In this document: piece by piece, positions 16,265 through 26,081 of the stretch
Layout: the number at the start of each line of letters is the position of its first letter
Position numbering within the stretch: position 1 is the stretch's first letter
Assembly: GCF_015234215.1 (NCBI RefSeq)
Contig: NZ_JADEKP010000004.1
Span: 62,001-126,000, forward strand
Reading direction: 5' to 3'
Source: Clostridium chrysemydis
GTDB taxonomy: Bacteria; Bacillota; Clostridia; Clostridiales; Clostridiaceae
DNA: 64,000 nt
The notes under the pieces: generated by a model
Told to the model about the DNA's origin: nothing
Seen by the model: the letters and a program-made list of their open reading frames with translations, nothing else
The model's database searches: none
Position numbers and translations under genes: made by a program

Positions 16265-17860
16265 ATGCCAATTAAATTAAACAATATAGTATTAGATATA
16301 GATGAAGATATAACTCTTTTGAAACAAAAAGCTGCAAAAAAGCTTAAAATAAAAAAAGAGGATATAAAGGATTTTAAAATAATTAGAGAAAGTATAGATG
16401 CTAGAAAAAAAGATATAATAAAGTTTAACTATAGTGTATTAGTTAAATGTGAAAACGAAAAGAAGATAGTATCAAAGCTAAAAGATAACTCTATAATTTT
16501 TGAAGAAGAAAAAGAAATGGAGCCATTTATCTATGGAGATAAAGAAATAAAAGGAAGACCGGTTGTAATAGGGCTTGGACCAGCTGGGCTCTTCTCGGCG
16601 CTAACTTTAGCAAAGCACGGATATAAGCCTTTGATTTTTGAAAGAGGAGAAGATGTTGATACTAGAACAGAAACAGTAGAAAAGTTCTGGAAAGAAGGAA
16701 AGCTTATCCCTAATTCAAACGTCCAATTTGGAGAGGGGGGTGCTGGAGCCTTTTCTGATGGAAAACTTACAACTAGAATAAAAGATAAAAGATGTGAGTT
16801 TGTAGTAGAAGAATTAGTTAAAAATGGTGCACCAGAAGAGACTGCATACCAAGGAAAACCTCATGTTGGAACTGATATATTAAAAGACGTAGTTAAAAAC
16901 ATAAGAGAAGAAATAAAATCTTTAGGTGGAGAAGTTCATTTTAATTCTTTATTAGAAAAAGTTAATATAGAAAATGGTGAATTAAAAAGTATAGTAGTTA
17001 ACGGAAAAACTATAGAATGTAACTGCCTTGTTTTAGCGATAGGACATAGTTCAAGAGACACTTACGAAATGCTATATGAAAATGGAATAGAGATGGAGCA
17101 AAAAGCATTTGCAGTAGGTGTTAGAATTGAACATCCTCAAGAGATAATAAACGTAAGCCAATACGGAAAATATGCAAATCATAAAAGACTTAAAGCAGCA
17201 GATTATAGACTAACTTACCAGAGTGAAAAGCATAATAGAGGAGTATATTCTTTTTGTATGTGCCCTGGAGGAGTTGTAGTAGCGGCAGCTTCTGAAGAGG
17301 GAAGACTTGTATCAAATGGTATGAGTTATCACGCAAGAGATTTAGATAATGCAAACTCAGCATTAGTTGTTACTGTAGGACCAGAAGATTTTGAAGGAGA
17401 TCATCCACTTTCAGGTATGGAGTTTCAAAGAAAGTATGAAGAACTTAGCTTTAAACTAGGTGGAGGAAATTATAAAGCACCTATACAGCTTATAGGAGAC
17501 TTTTTAAATGACAGAAATTCAACGAAACTTGGAAGCGTTATTCCAAGTTATAAACCTGGATACGAGTTTAAAGAACTTAAAAACTGCCTTCCAGAAGAAG
17601 TAGTTGAATGTTTAAAAGAAGGTATAGTTTTCTTTGGCAAAAAGATAAAAGGCTATGATATGGAAGACGGAGTTTTAACAGGAATCGAAACTAGAACATC
17701 AGCACCAGTTAAAATGCCTAGAGATAAGATGCTTCAAAGCGTAAGTGTTAAAGGGCTATATCCTACAGGAGAAGGTGCAGGTTTTGCTGGAGGTATTATT
17801 TCAGCAGCTGTAGACGGTATAAAAGTTTCTGAAAGAATAATGGAAGAATTTAAAAAATAG
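16265..17860 (+). CDS. FAD-dependent oxidoreductase of the uncharacterised COG2509 type
   Basis: This 531-residue flavoprotein has an N-terminal domain of about 95 residues, then the dinucleotide-binding motif VVIGLGPAGLFSALTLA with FERG at the end of the second strand. A glycine-rich QFGEGGAGAFSDGKL segment and a C-terminal YPTGEGAGFAGGIISAAVDG motif that closes the FAD site follow. The arrangement matches a widespread bacterial family of FAD-dependent dehydrogenases with no assigned substrate. It begins nine bases after cdaR with a TAGGAG ribosome site, so it belongs to the cda transcript. Confidence 0.82.
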   Translation: MPIKLNNIVLDIDEDITLLKQKAAKKLKIKKEDIKDFKIIRESIDARKKDIIKFNYSVLVKCENEKKIVSKLKDNSIIFEEEKEMEPFIYGDKEIKGRPVVIGLGPAGLFSALTLAKHGYKPLIFERGEDVDTRTETVEKFWKEGKLIPNSNVQFGEGGAGAFSDGKLTTRIKDKRCEFVVEELVKNGAPEETAYQGKPHVGTDILKDVVKNIREEIKSLGGEVHFNSLLEKVNIENGELKSIVVNGKTIECNCLVLAIGHSSRDTYEMLYENGIEMEQKAFAVGVRIEHPQEIINVSQYGKYANHKRLKAADYRLTYQSEKHNRGVYSFCMCPGGVVVAAASEEGRLVSNGMSYHARDLDNANSALVVTVGPEDFEGDHPLSGMEFQRKYEELSFKLGGGNYKAPIQLIGDFLNDRNSTKLGSVIPSYKPGYEFKELKNCLPEEVVECLKEGIVFFGKKIKGYDMEDGVLTGIETRTSAPVKMPRDKMLQSVSVKGLYPTGEGAGFAGGIISAAVDGIKVSERIMEEFKK

Positions 17861-17870
17861 CAGTTATATA

Positions 17871-17915
17871 AAGCTACCTCAAAACAAATATTTGTTTTGA
17901 GGTAGCTTATTTTTA
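17871..17915 (+). terminator. Intrinsic terminator ending the cda transcript
   Basis: AAGCTACCTCAAAACAAA pairs with TTTGTTTTGAGGTAGCTT, followed by ATTTTTAT. Confidence 0.85.
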
Positions 17916-17947
17916 TAAATAAATATTCAATTAAATTTTCTGAAAAC

Positions 17948-17977
17948 TTGGCTTTTGGATAAAAAATCTGATACAAT
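17948..17977 (+). promoter_or_regulatory. Putative promoter of ptb-buk
   Basis: TTGGCT (17948-17953) and TACAAT (17972-17977) with an 18-base spacer, about 105 bases before the ptb start. Confidence 0.5.
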
Positions 17978-17988
17978 GTATATGTATT

Positions 17989-18006
17989 TCGTTATAAAAT
18001 TAACGA
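17989..18006. promoter_or_regulatory. Candidate Rex-like operator before ptb
   Basis: TCGTTAT-AAAA-TTAACGA matches the Rex consensus TTGTTAA-N4-TTAACAA at 11 of 14 fixed positions and lies just downstream of the predicted transcription start. Rex is the NADH-sensing repressor of clostridial fermentation genes. The match is imperfect and AT-rich DNA gives such hits by chance. Confidence 0.35.
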
Positions 18007-18081
18007 TATTTTATTGAAAAAATGGATTATAGTTCAAAAAATATTTAATATATAAAGAAAATCAAGAGGTGTGGTATTACA

Positions 18082-18993
18082 ATGAGTAAAAATTTTGACG
18101 ATTTATTATCAAAGGTTAAAGAGGTTAAAATTAAAAAAGTAGCAGTAGCAGTAGCGCAAGATGAACCTGTTTTAGAAGCTGTTAAATCAGCAAAGGAACA
18201 AGGGATAGCAGATGCTATATTAGTAGGTAACAAAGAAGAAATCAAAGAATTAGCTGATAAAATAGGAATGGATTTAACTAAATTTGAAATAATTCATGAG
18301 CCTGATGTTAAAAAAGCTGCCCTATTCGCTGTTCAACTTGTTTCAAGTGGAAAAGCAGATATGGTAATGAAAGGATTAGTAGATACAGCTACATTCTTAA
18401 GAAGCGTTTTAAATAAAGAAATAGGTTTAAGAACTGGAAAATTAATGTCTCACGTAGCAGTTTTTGAAATAGAAGGAATAGATAGATTAATATATCTAAC
18501 AGATGCTGCATTTAACACATTCCCAGATTTAAAAGCAAAATCTCAAATCATAAATAATGCAGTTACAGTAGCTCACGCTTGTGGTTTAAAACTTCCAAAG
18601 GTAGCACCAATTTGTGCTGTAGAAGTAGTAAACCCTGATATGCCAGCAACTATAGATGCATCAATCCTTTCAAAAATGAATGAAAGAGGTCAAATAAAAG
18701 GTTGTATAGTAGATGGACCTTTAGCTTTAGATAATGCTATTTCAGAAGAAGCAGCACACCACAAAGGTATAACAGGACCAGTTGCAGGTAAAGCTGATAT
18801 ATTATTATTACCAAACATAGAAGTTGCAAATGTTATGTATAAAAGCTTAACTTACACAGCACCTTCAAGAAACGGTGGATTATTAGTAGGAACATCAGCA
18901 CCAGTTATCTTAACTTCAAGAGCTGATTCATTCCAAACTAAAGTAAACTCAATAGCACTTGCAGCATTAGTTGCAGAATCATTAAAAAGATAG
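18082..18993 (+). CDS. ptb: Phosphate butyryltransferase
   Basis: Ptb converts butyryl-CoA and phosphate to butyryl phosphate, the penultimate step of butyrate formation. The 303-residue protein has the phosphate acyltransferase fold, with [19 protein letters not shown] near residue 100 and the C-terminal [16 protein letters not shown] motif. Length and the immediately following kinase gene favour Ptb over phosphotransacetylase. AAGAGGTGTGG precedes the ATG. It forms an operon with buk, 29 bases downstream. Confidence 0.93.
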   Translation: MSKNFDDLLSKVKEVKIKKVAVAVAQDEPVLEAVKSAKEQGIADAILVGNKEEIKELADKIGMDLTKFEIIHEPDVKKAALFAVQLVSSGKADMVMKGLVDTATFLRSVLNKEIGLRTGKLMSHVAVFEIEGIDRLIYLTDAAFNTFPDLKAKSQIINNAVTVAHACGLKLPKVAPICAVEVVNPDMPATIDASILSKMNERGQIKGCIVDGPLALDNAISEEAAHHKGITGPVAGKADILLLPNIEVANVMYKSLTYTAPSRNGGLLVGTSAPVILTSRADSFQTKVNSIALAALVAESLKR

Positions 18994-19022
18994 ACAGTAG
19001 GTATAAGAAGGAGGAGAAAATA

Positions 19023-20090
19023 ATGGCTTATAAATTATTAATTATAAATCCAGGTTCAACTTCAACTAAAATTGGAGTTTATGAGGGAGAAAAAGAAATA
19101 TTAGAGGAAACTTTAAGACATTCATCAGAAGAAATAGCAGCTTATGATACAATTTTTGATCAATTAGGATTCAGAAAAGAAGTTATCTTAAATGTTTTAA
19201 AAGATAAGAACTTTGATATAAATACTTTAGATGCTGTAGTTGGTAGAGGCGGAATGCTTAAGCCGATTCCAGGAGGAACTTATAAAGTAACAGATGAATT
19301 AATAGAAGATTTAAAAGTTGGAGTTCAAGGGCAACATGCTTCAAACTTAGGAGGAATCCTAGCAAGAGAAATAGGGGATAGCGTAGATGTTCCATCATTT
19401 ATAGTTGATCCTGTTGTTGTAGATGAACTTTGTGATATAGCAAGAATTTCAGGTACACCTGAATTGCCAAGAGTTAGTAAATTCCACGCTCTTAACCAAA
19501 AAGCAGTAGCTAAAAGATATGGTAAAGAGTCAGGAAAAGGATATGAAAACTTAAACCTTATAGTAACTCATATGGGTGGAGGAGTTTCAGTTGGAGCTCA
19601 CAAAAAAGGTCAAGTTGTAGATGTAAATAATGCTTTAGATGGAGACGGGCCATTCTCACCAGAAAGAGCTGGAAGTGTTCCAGTTGGAGAACTTATAAAA
19701 ATGTGCTTTAGCGGAGATTATACAGAAAAAGAAGTTTACAGTAAGATATGTGGAAAAGGTGGTTTAGTAGCATTATTAAACACTAACGATATGAGAGATG
19801 CACTTAAAGCTATGGAAGAAGGGGACAAAAAAGCTGAATTAGTATTTAATGCATTTATCTATCAAGTAGCTAAAGAAATCGGAGCTATGGCTACAGTACT
19901 TGAAGGAAAAGTAGATAGAATTTTATTAACAGGTGGAATTGCGTATTCAGACGTAGTTGTTAATAAAATAAAAGAAAGAGTAGGATTTATATCTGAAATA
20001 ACAGTATATCCAGGAGAAGATGAATTATTAGCACTAGCACAAGGTGCAATAAGAGTTCTTGATGGGGAAGAATCTGCAAAAGAATATTAA
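19023..20090 (+). CDS. buk: Butyrate kinase
   Basis: Buk transfers the phosphoryl group of butyryl phosphate to ADP, yielding butyrate and ATP. The 355-residue acetokinase-family (ASKHA fold) protein begins [15 protein letters not shown] (first phosphate loop), has the substrate-binding region [14 protein letters not shown] and the second phosphate motif [12 protein letters not shown], and ends with LTGGIAYSD and [21 protein letters not shown] ribosome site and the ptb neighbour fix its identity. It ends at a bidirectional terminator facing the chemoreceptor gene. Confidence 0.94.
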   Translation: MAYKLLIINPGSTSTKIGVYEGEKEILEETLRHSSEEIAAYDTIFDQLGFRKEVILNVLKDKNFDINTLDAVVGRGGMLKPIPGGTYKVTDELIEDLKVGVQGQHASNLGGILAREIGDSVDVPSFIVDPVVVDELCDIARISGTPELPRVSKFHALNQKAVAKRYGKESGKGYENLNLIVTHMGGGVSVGAHKKGQVVDVNNALDGDGPFSPERAGSVPVGELIKMCFSGDYTEKEVYSKICGKGGLVALLNTNDMRDALKAMEEGDKKAELVFNAFIYQVAKEIGAMATVLEGKVDRILLTGGIAYSDVVVNKIKERVGFISEITVYPGEDELLALAQGAIRVLDGEESAKEY

Positions 20091-20095
20091 AATTA

Positions 20096-20137
20096 AAAAA
20101 GGCTTATGTACTATTTAGTACATAAGCCTTTTTTTAT
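20096..20137. terminator. Bidirectional terminator between buk and the chemoreceptor gene
   Basis: AAAGGCTTATGTAC and GTACATAAGCCTTT pair around TATTTA, flanked by A and T runs. Confidence 0.9.
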
Positions 20138-20140
20138 AAA

Positions 20141-22192
20141 TTAATCTAATGTGAACTTTAAAACTTTATCTCTAACATCTTCAGCTGTATATAATAATTC
20201 TTGAGCACTATTATTTATAGTATCAAATGTTGAGCTTTGTTCGTTAGCTGAAGCATTAACTTCTTCAGTGATTGCAGCTATTTGCTGAGAAACACTAGCA
20301 ACTTCTGAAATGTTTTTAAGAACCTCATCTTTTTTATTATTTACTGTAGATATTTCGTTTGATATATTTTGAGTTATATTTACCATCTCTTTTAATGATG
20401 ATTGCATTTCAGTAAATGATGATTCCATAAGTGTGAAATACTCATTTTCATTTATATTAAGTTTTTCAGTAGTATTTAAAGTGTTTTTAGTATTTTTAAC
20501 TAAACTATCAATTTTTGAAATTATCTTACCTATATTTAAAGTAGCAACTTGAGTGTCGCTTGATAATTTTCTAATTTCTTCTGAAACTACAGCAAAGCCT
20601 TTTCCAGCTTCTCCAGCTCTTGCAGCCTCTATTGCAGCATTTAAAGAAAGTAAATTAGTTTGTTCTGCTATTTGGTTTATAACTTCTAAGAAGTTTCCTA
20701 TATTATTAACCCCTAAAATAAGGTCATCTATTGTTTTCTTTAATTCAATAAAGCTTTTTGAAGATTCTTCTTTTGAATCTAATAAGTTATCAAGGTTTGA
20801 ATTGTTATTTGCAAGTGCATTAACTACATCATCACTACGGTCAACCATAATGTGATTATGGTTATCAAGAGTTATCATAGCTTCTTCTAATTCTTTAGTT
20901 TTAGATTCGCAATCATTAGCTTGGTTTGCTGAATCACAAATTCTTTCAGATATATCGTTAATAGCTAAGACTATTTCGCTATTAGTTGCACTAAGTTCTT
21001 CATTAACAGCAGACAGGTTACTTGATTGTTCGTTTACTGTGTTTATAGAACCTTGTATATTTAAAAGAGTTTTAGAAAGGTTTGAAACTGCAATATTTAC
21101 TTCTTTAGCTAAATCTTCAATCTCATCTCCAGAATTAATATCACTTATTTTGAAGCTTAAATCTCCGTTTGCAAGCCTTTTAGTATAATCTTTAAGCTTT
21201 AATATTGGCTTTGTAAAGTTTTTAGATACAAATACTGTAGCTATTATAGCTAATATTAAAATAACAATAGTTGAAAGTAATGAACTATATAAAAGACTTC
21301 TTATTGGAGCCATTATATCAGTAACGTATCCAGTAGAACAAACTGTCCAGTTTAGTCCTGGAATTATAGTTTTAACGCCTATTTTATCTTCGCCGTTATA
21401 ATTGTAATATATAGCTTCAGAATTTTCGCTTAATTTTTCTGATTTTTCAATATTTAAATTAAGAGGTTTACCTACAAGTTCTTTATTAACATTAAAAATA
21501 ACATTAGATGTTGAATCTGTTAAAAATACATTATATCTATCGTGATTATAAGTTTTTAAAATATTTGCAAACTCATCAGCTGTTATATCTTTACCTATTA
21601 TACCTACAAAGTTATGATTTTTATCATAAATACTTTTAGCAAGTACTATTATTGGTTTTGCACCAGCTTCATTTGAAATTAAAAGATTTGAAACTACGCT
21701 ATCTTTACCATTTTTTAATTCTTTAAAGTAATCTCTAGTTGAAACATCGCAAAACTGCGCAGTAGGGTCACCAGTTGCTACAACTATTCCATCTTTATTT
21801 ACTATATATTCATTGAAAATAGAATCAGATTCCATCTGTTTTTTAAAAGCATCAGTGATTTGTTTTTGAGAATCTTTAACTTTGCTATCATTATTTTTTA
21901 TTTTATTTATATCTACTGTTGCAAAGTCAGAGAAGTTTGGATCGTATATAAATCTATCTAATTTAGCTAATTCATCTTGAACTGCATAGTGAATAGTATA
22001 AGATATTCCTTTAACATCAGAACTAAATGTTTTAAAAATTTGATCCTCTTGTGATTTTTTTGCAGTTAATAAGTTTATAGACGTGGAAGCTATTTGGCTA
22101 AGTATAAGCAAAATACCTATAGTTAAAAGTAATTTACCTGTAATTGATTTAAAAATCCGCTTGGTTTTTAGTGTTTTCTTAGAATTATTCAT
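20141..22192 (-). CDS. Methyl-accepting chemotaxis protein with an extracellular Cache-type sensor
   Basis: The 683-residue transmembrane receptor has membrane helix 1 at about residues 17-37, a periplasm-facing dCache-like sensor region to about 295 (with the [10 protein letters not shown] and VVLAKSI-type patterns of this class), and helix 2 at about 300-323. A HAMP region with [16 protein letters not shown] follows. A long cytoplasmic coiled coil contains the hairpin-tip signature [19 protein letters not shown], which docks CheA/CheW. The ligand cannot be read. Expression is from the minus strand; no other chemotaxis genes are in the window. Confidence 0.92.
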   Translation of the reverse strand: MNNSKKTLKTKRIFKSITGKLLLTIGILLILSQIASTSINLLTAKKSQEDQIFKTFSSDVKGISYTIHYAVQDELAKLDRFIYDPNFSDFATVDINKIKNNDSKVKDSQKQITDAFKKQMESDSIFNEYIVNKDGIVVATGDPTAQFCDVSTRDYFKELKNGKDSVVSNLLISNEAGAKPIIVLAKSIYDKNHNFVGIIGKDITADEFANILKTYNHDRYNVFLTDSTSNVIFNVNKELVGKPLNLNIEKSEKLSENSEAIYYNYNGEDKIGVKTIIPGLNWTVCSTGYVTDIMAPIRSLLYSSLLSTIVILILAIIATVFVSKNFTKPILKLKDYTKRLANGDLSFKISDINSGDEIEDLAKEVNIAVSNLSKTLLNIQGSINTVNEQSSNLSAVNEELSATNSEIVLAINDISERICDSANQANDCESKTKELEEAMITLDNHNHIMVDRSDDVVNALANNNSNLDNLLDSKEESSKSFIELKKTIDDLILGVNNIGNFLEVINQIAEQTNLLSLNAAIEAARAGEAGKGFAVVSEEIRKLSSDTQVATLNIGKIISKIDSLVKNTKNTLNTTEKLNINENEYFTLMESSFTEMQSSLKEMVNITQNISNEISTVNNKKDEVLKNISEVASVSQQIAAITEEVNASANEQSSTFDTINNSAQELLYTAEDVRDKVLKFTLD

Positions 22193-22386
22193 TTTAAATT
22201 CCCCTTTTGTTTATAATTTTTAAACTTTATTTAATTATATTATCGTTATAAAATAACTTTTATTAAGTAAAAAAAGGTAAAAAATAATAAGTAATATTAT
22301 GGAAAATTGAATTTTAATGAGAATTATGGTTAGCCTTAAATGTATATAAGTAATATAATTAAAGTAAAAAAAGGTAGGGATGGATT

Positions 22387-23220
22387 TTGAGAACAAGTTT
22401 AAATATATCTAATTCACTTAACTTAATAGGAGAAATGACTAACGATTCAAGGTTTCAAGTTTTAGAATTTGATGAACTTAGAGGTGCAACGGATGTAGAT
22501 ACAGCCTTTGATTTAAATGTTTTAAATAGAGGTGGAGTTAGGCTAAAACAAGTTAGAGTTCTTTTAGAAGATAGCGCTGTTAGAATAGAAGCTGGGCTTT
22601 TAAGCTATATGAAAGGCGATATAGAAGTTTCTAATAAATCTGGCGGGGTTATAGGGATATCTAAAAAGTTTATTAAAAGCAAACTAACAGGAGAAGAAAT
22701 GTTTAAGCCTAGATATCAGGGTCACGGTGAAATATATCTAGAACCTACATTTAATCACTATGCTCTAGTAGAACTTGAAGACGATGAAATAATAGTAGAT
22801 GATAGACTATTTGTAGCCTGCGAAGATACTGTAGAAGTTAAAGTCACAAGCCAAAAGACTATATCATCAGCGCTTTTTGGAAATGAAGGATTCTTTCAAA
22901 CTAAAATAAAAGGTGAGGGGATAGTAGTACTTCAAATTCCAGTTCCAGAAGAAGAAATATTTAAATGCAGAATAAATGAAGATGTATTAAAAGTAGATGG
23001 TAGTTTTGCAATTTTAAGAACAGGGGATATAGAGTTTACAGTAGAAAAGTCAGCCACATCTATCTTTGGAAGTGCAACTAGTAAAGAAGGGCTTTTAAAT
23101 GTTTATAGAGGTACAGGAGAAGTTTGGCTTATTCCTACAAAAAGTGTTTACGATAAAATGAAAACAATGAGGATTAAAGAAGATATTTCAGATTTAGACT
23201 TAGATAATGATAAAAATTAA
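22387..23220 (+). CDS. AIM24 family protein
   Basis: The 277-residue protein starts at TTG with AGGTAGGGATGG upstream. It is almost entirely predicted beta strand and shows the AIM24/DUF124 pattern: GGVRLKQVRVLL, RIEAGLLSYMKGDIEV, repeated FxxxYxGxGxxxL segments (MFKPRYQGHGEIYLEP) and a late VYRGTGEVWLIPT. The family is named after a yeast mitochondrial protein; bacterial members have no established function. It stands between the chemoreceptor (divergent) and yerC. Confidence 0.8.
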   Translation: MRTSLNISNSLNLIGEMTNDSRFQVLEFDELRGATDVDTAFDLNVLNRGGVRLKQVRVLLEDSAVRIEAGLLSYMKGDIEVSNKSGGVIGISKKFIKSKLTGEEMFKPRYQGHGEIYLEPTFNHYALVELEDDEIIVDDRLFVACEDTVEVKVTSQKTISSALFGNEGFFQTKIKGEGIVVLQIPVPEEEIFKCRINEDVLKVDGSFAILRTGDIEFTVEKSATSIFGSATSKEGLLNVYRGTGEVWLIPTKSVYDKMKTMRIKEDISDLDLDNDKN

Positions 23221-23238
23221 TGCTTTTATACGATAAAG

Positions 23239-23267
23239 TTGTGAATTAATAAAGTAAAATGTATAAT
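23239..23267 (+). promoter_or_regulatory. Sigma-A promoter of the yerC-like gene
   Basis: TTGTGA (23239-23244), 17-base spacer, consensus TATAAT (23262-23267); 39 bases before the start codon. Confidence 0.65.
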
Positions 23268-23305
23268 GAAAGCTAAGTAAGCATCATTTAGGAAGAGGGG
23301 ATTTT

Positions 23306-23611
23306 ATGGATTCAAGTAACTCAAAAATTAAAAGTGAAGAATTAGATTTATTATTTAAGGCTATCTTAGAATTAGAAAATATAGATGAGTGCTATAAATT
23401 TTTTGAAGACGTGGCAACTATAAATGAGATTAAAGCCCTAGCGCAAAGAATACATGTCGCTAAATTATTAAATGATAAAAAGACCTATACAGACATAGCA
23501 GATAAAACAGGGGCAAGTACTGCAACTATAAGTCGTGTTAATAGATGTCTAAATTATGGGAGTGAAGGGTACAAACTTATTTTAAAAAGATTAGAAAATG
23601 ATGAAAAATAA
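23306..23611 (+). CDS. yerC: YerC/YecD family TrpR-like regulator
   Basis: The 101-residue helical protein shows the TrpR-superfamily DNA-binding pattern: FEDVATINEIKALAQRIHVAKLLNDKKTYTDIA before a helix-turn-helix GASTATISRVNRCL. This is the YerC/YecD group, found in many Firmicutes and distinct from the tryptophan repressor; effector and targets are not established. A GGAAGAGGGG ribosome site precedes the ATG. The gene has its own promoter and lies directly upstream of glmM, which has another. Confidence 0.85.
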   Translation: MDSSNSKIKSEELDLLFKAILELENIDECYKFFEDVATINEIKALAQRIHVAKLLNDKKTYTDIADKTGASTATISRVNRCLNYGSEGYKLILKRLENDEK

Positions 23612-23624
23612 GAATTTATAACAT

Positions 23625-23653
23625 TGTCAAACAAATTGTGAAATTATATACTA
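23625..23653 (+). promoter_or_regulatory. Sigma-A promoter of glmM
   Basis: TTGTCA (23625-23630), 17-base spacer, TATACT (23648-23653); 48 bases before the start codon. Confidence 0.6.
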
Positions 23654-23701
23654 TATAGTAGAGGAAAATTACAATTAATCTAAAGAAAGAGGTAAATTTT
23701 T

Positions 23702-25048
23702 ATGAGTAGAATGTTTGGAACTGATGGTGTAAGAGGAATCGCAAACACTGAACTTACAGCACAGACAGCATATAATCTTGGTAGAGCAGGAGCGCATGTT
23801 TTAACAGAAGGAACACACAAGCCTAAGATTTTAGTTGCTAAAGATACTAGAATATCAGGGGACATGTTAGAAGCAGCTTTAGTAGCTGGTATACTTTCAG
23901 TTGGAGCTGAAGCTATAGTTTTAGGAGTTATTCCAACACCAGCAGTAGCACATTTAACTAGAGAGTATGGAGCGGATGCAGGGATTATGATATCAGCATC
24001 TCACAATCCTGTAGAGTATAATGGTATAAAATTCTTTAATGGAAACGGATATAAATTATCAGACGATTTAGAAGATAAAATTCAAGCTACTATAGAAAAT
24101 GGATTCGAAGGGGTATTAAGCCCTGTAGGAGTAAATTTAGGAAGAAATAGAGTTGAAATATCAGCTTTAGATGACTATATTGAGTTTGCAAAGAAAACTA
24201 TAAATGGTAAGCTTGAAGGTTTAAAAGTTGCATTAGATTGTGCAAATGGAGCTGCATATAAAGCTGCAGTAAAAGCATTTAGAGAATTAGGTGCAGAAGT
24301 ATACGTTATAAATGACAATCCAGATGGAACTAATATTAACGAAAAATGTGGATCAACTCACCCAGAAGAGTTAATGGATTACGTAGTTAAAAAAGGATGC
24401 GATATGGGATTTGCTTTTGACGGTGATGCGGATAGATGTTTAGCTGTTGATGAAAAAGGTAACCTTATAAACGGAGACTTTATCTTAACTTTATGTGCAA
24501 AATACTTAAAAGATAAAGGTGAACTTAAAGATGATACTTTAGTAGTTACAGTTATGAGTAACCTAGGATTAGATATTGCTTGTAAAAACTTAGGTATTAA
24601 AACTTTAAAAACTAAAGTTGGAGACAGATACGTTTTAGAAGAAATGGTTAAAAACGAATATGTTTTAGGTGGAGAGCAATCAGGACATATAATATTCTTA
24701 AATAACAACACAACAGGTGATGGACTAGTTACAGCACTTAACGTAGCAGCTGTATGCAAAGAATCAAAGAAAACATTAGGAGAACTTGCAAGCGTAATGA
24801 AAGAACTTCCACAAGTTTTAGTTAATGCTACAGTTCCAAATGAGATGAAAAACATCTACCTAACAGATGAAGAGATAAAGGCAGAGATAGAAAGAATGGA
24901 AAAACTTATGGATGGTAAAGGAAGAGTCTTAATAAGACCTTCAGGAACAGAACCATTAGTAAGAGTTATGCTAGAAGGTGAAGACCAAGAGGAAATCGAT
25001 AGATTAGCTCATAACCTAGCAGATATGATATTAGCTAAATGTAAATAA
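23702..25048 (+). CDS. glmM: Phosphoglucosamine mutase
   Basis: GlmM interconverts glucosamine 6-phosphate and glucosamine 1-phosphate on the way to UDP-GlcNAc for peptidoglycan. The 448-residue protein begins [11 protein letters not shown], has the active-site phosphoserine loop [15 protein letters not shown], the metal loop DGDADRCLA, the sugar loop LGGEQSGHI and the phosphate loop [12 protein letters not shown]: all four domains of the alpha-D-phosphohexomutase family. It is monocistronic with a strong terminator. In Bacillus glmM is part of the cdaA-cdaR operon; the separation here may loosen that link. Confidence 0.95.
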   Translation: MSRMFGTDGVRGIANTELTAQTAYNLGRAGAHVLTEGTHKPKILVAKDTRISGDMLEAALVAGILSVGAEAIVLGVIPTPAVAHLTREYGADAGIMISASHNPVEYNGIKFFNGNGYKLSDDLEDKIQATIENGFEGVLSPVGVNLGRNRVEISALDDYIEFAKKTINGKLEGLKVALDCANGAAYKAAVKAFRELGAEVYVINDNPDGTNINEKCGSTHPEELMDYVVKKGCDMGFAFDGDADRCLAVDEKGNLINGDFILTLCAKYLKDKGELKDDTLVVTVMSNLGLDIACKNLGIKTLKTKVGDRYVLEEMVKNEYVLGGEQSGHIIFLNNNTTGDGLVTALNVAAVCKESKKTLGELASVMKELPQVLVNATVPNEMKNIYLTDEEIKAEIERMEKLMDGKGRVLIRPSGTEPLVRVMLEGEDQEEIDRLAHNLADMILAKCK

Positions 25049-25055
25049 GATATTT

Positions 25056-25088
25056 AAAAGCAGATATATTTTTATATCTGCTTTTTTT
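25056..25088 (+). terminator. Intrinsic terminator after glmM
   Basis: AAAGCAGATATA and TATATCTGCTTT pair around TTTT, followed by a T run. Confidence 0.9.
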
Positions 25089-25122
25089 AATCCTTAAAAA
25101 CAGCATTAAGCTAAGTAAATTA

Positions 25123-25151
25123 TTACAAATAACTCTTTAAAATGGTATAAT
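25123..25151 (+). promoter_or_regulatory. Sigma-A promoter of the 108-aa gene
   Basis: TTACAA (25123-25128), 17-base spacer, consensus TATAAT (25146-25151), 30 bases before the start codon. Confidence 0.65.
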
Positions 25152-25180
25152 ATTCCTAAAGGGTTTAGGAGGGGATTTTT

Positions 25181-25507
25181 ATGTTTGCAACAGGTTATCC
25201 ATCATTAATAATAATTAGAGTTAAAAATAACACTAAGGAAATTATCGACAATCTAGTTTTTTATTATGAAAACGGAAGTAAGAAAACAGAAATAAAAATA
25301 AAAAAAATCAAGCCGAATAAAGAAGTTCAAACTGGAATTTCAAGTATTTATGCAAATGGTAATGAGTTAAAGTTAAACTTTTACTCTAAAGATAGTTTAA
25401 TCTATGAAAAAGTAGAGAGAGACGATAAAAAATTATTAGTAATAAATATAAATTCAGTAGATGAATTTAAAAATTTAGAATTTGAAGTAAAAGAAAAAGA
25501 GATGTGA
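25181..25507 (+). CDS. Unknown 108-residue beta-rich protein
   Basis: It is well supported as a gene by its promoter, TTTAGGAGGGG ribosome site and terminator. The product has no signal peptide or membrane helix. It alternates hydrophobic strands with lysine-rich turns (SLIIIRVKNNTKEIIDNLVFYYENGSK), suggesting a small immunoglobulin-like or beta-sandwich fold. I do not recognise the family. It sits alone between glmM and the branched-chain amino-acid operon. Confidence 0.6.
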   Translation: MFATGYPSLIIIRVKNNTKEIIDNLVFYYENGSKKTEIKIKKIKPNKEVQTGISSIYANGNELKLNFYSKDSLIYEKVERDDKKLLVININSVDEFKNLEFEVKEKEM

Positions 25508-25534
25508 CTAGGATTTAAAAATCCTAGTTTTTTT
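25507..25534 (+). terminator. Intrinsic terminator
   Basis: ACTAGGATT and AATCCTAGT pair around a short A loop, followed by seven T. The stretch from here to 25740 shows no recognisable feature. Confidence 0.85.
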
Positions 25535-25741
25535 ATTTTCAGATTACTTTATAAGTAAATCTTAAAAAATATTTTAACCTTTATATAAAAATAAAAAAGA
25601 CAAAAAATTAAAAAAGTATTCATATAAAAGACTTTTTATAAATAAACTATCAAAAATAAGAGGTTATTTTAAATATATTAATAATTGAATGTTTGCGAAG
25701 CTAAAACAAAAAGCTCAATATGTAAAAAATACCAATTTTTA

Positions 25742-25770
25742 TTGACAGGGTAATAGTGGAGTAGTAAAAT
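25742..25770 (+). promoter_or_regulatory. Strong sigma-A promoter of the ilv-leu operon
   Basis: Consensus TTGACA (25742-25747), 17-base spacer and TAAAAT (25765-25770). Transcription should start near 25777 and enter the T-box leader. Confidence 0.75.
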
Positions 25771-25776
25771 TTTACA

Positions 25777-26038
25777 AAAGACGAATTGAATATGTTTTAA
25801 TATAAATGCAAAGAAGGAGACCTTTATAAGCAGTTTAAAGTTTTAGAGAGTCCGTGGTTGGTGAAAATGGATACTTTAAGTTTATAATTATCACTCCAGA
25901 GCAGAGGTCTGAAAAAAGAGTAGGATTTGTCCGGTGGCATCCGTTATATGCAAGGGTTTGTTAGAACCTAGTGATATTAGAATTAAGGCGGTAGTATATC
26001 CACTTCTTATGATTTTTATCATTAAGAGTGGTTTTTTT
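25777..26038 (+). promoter_or_regulatory. T-box leader of the branched-chain amino-acid operon
   Basis: Stem I features are recognisable: AGACC (25818-25822) pairs with GGTCT (25906-25910), and AGAGAG followed by GTGGTTGGTG (around 25845-25863) is the conserved distal arm. A CTC (Leu) codon at 25894-25896 lies in the region expected for the specifier loop, although an ATC (Ile) triplet is also close. A terminator CCACTTCTTATGAT...ATCATTAAGAGTGG with seven T ends at 26038. The T-box sequence before it (AAGGCGGTAGTAT, from about 25985) departs from the AGGGTGGTACCGCG consensus. Uncharged tRNA would be expected to permit read-through. Confidence 0.7.
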
Positions 26039-26081
26039 ATACACAAAGAAGAAAATCAATATTTATAAAAGGGGGCTTTTT

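Noticed and set aside
24379-24855. 158-codon open frame on the minus strand within glmM
   Set aside because: It lies fully inside glmM, has no ribosome site, and its low-complexity Ser/Leu/Pro-rich translation is typical of an antisense shadow frame.
26028-26081. Upstream extension of ilvN
   Set aside because: The extension would begin within the leader terminator hairpin; the ATG at 26082 has a good ribosome site and aligns with the usual IlvN start.
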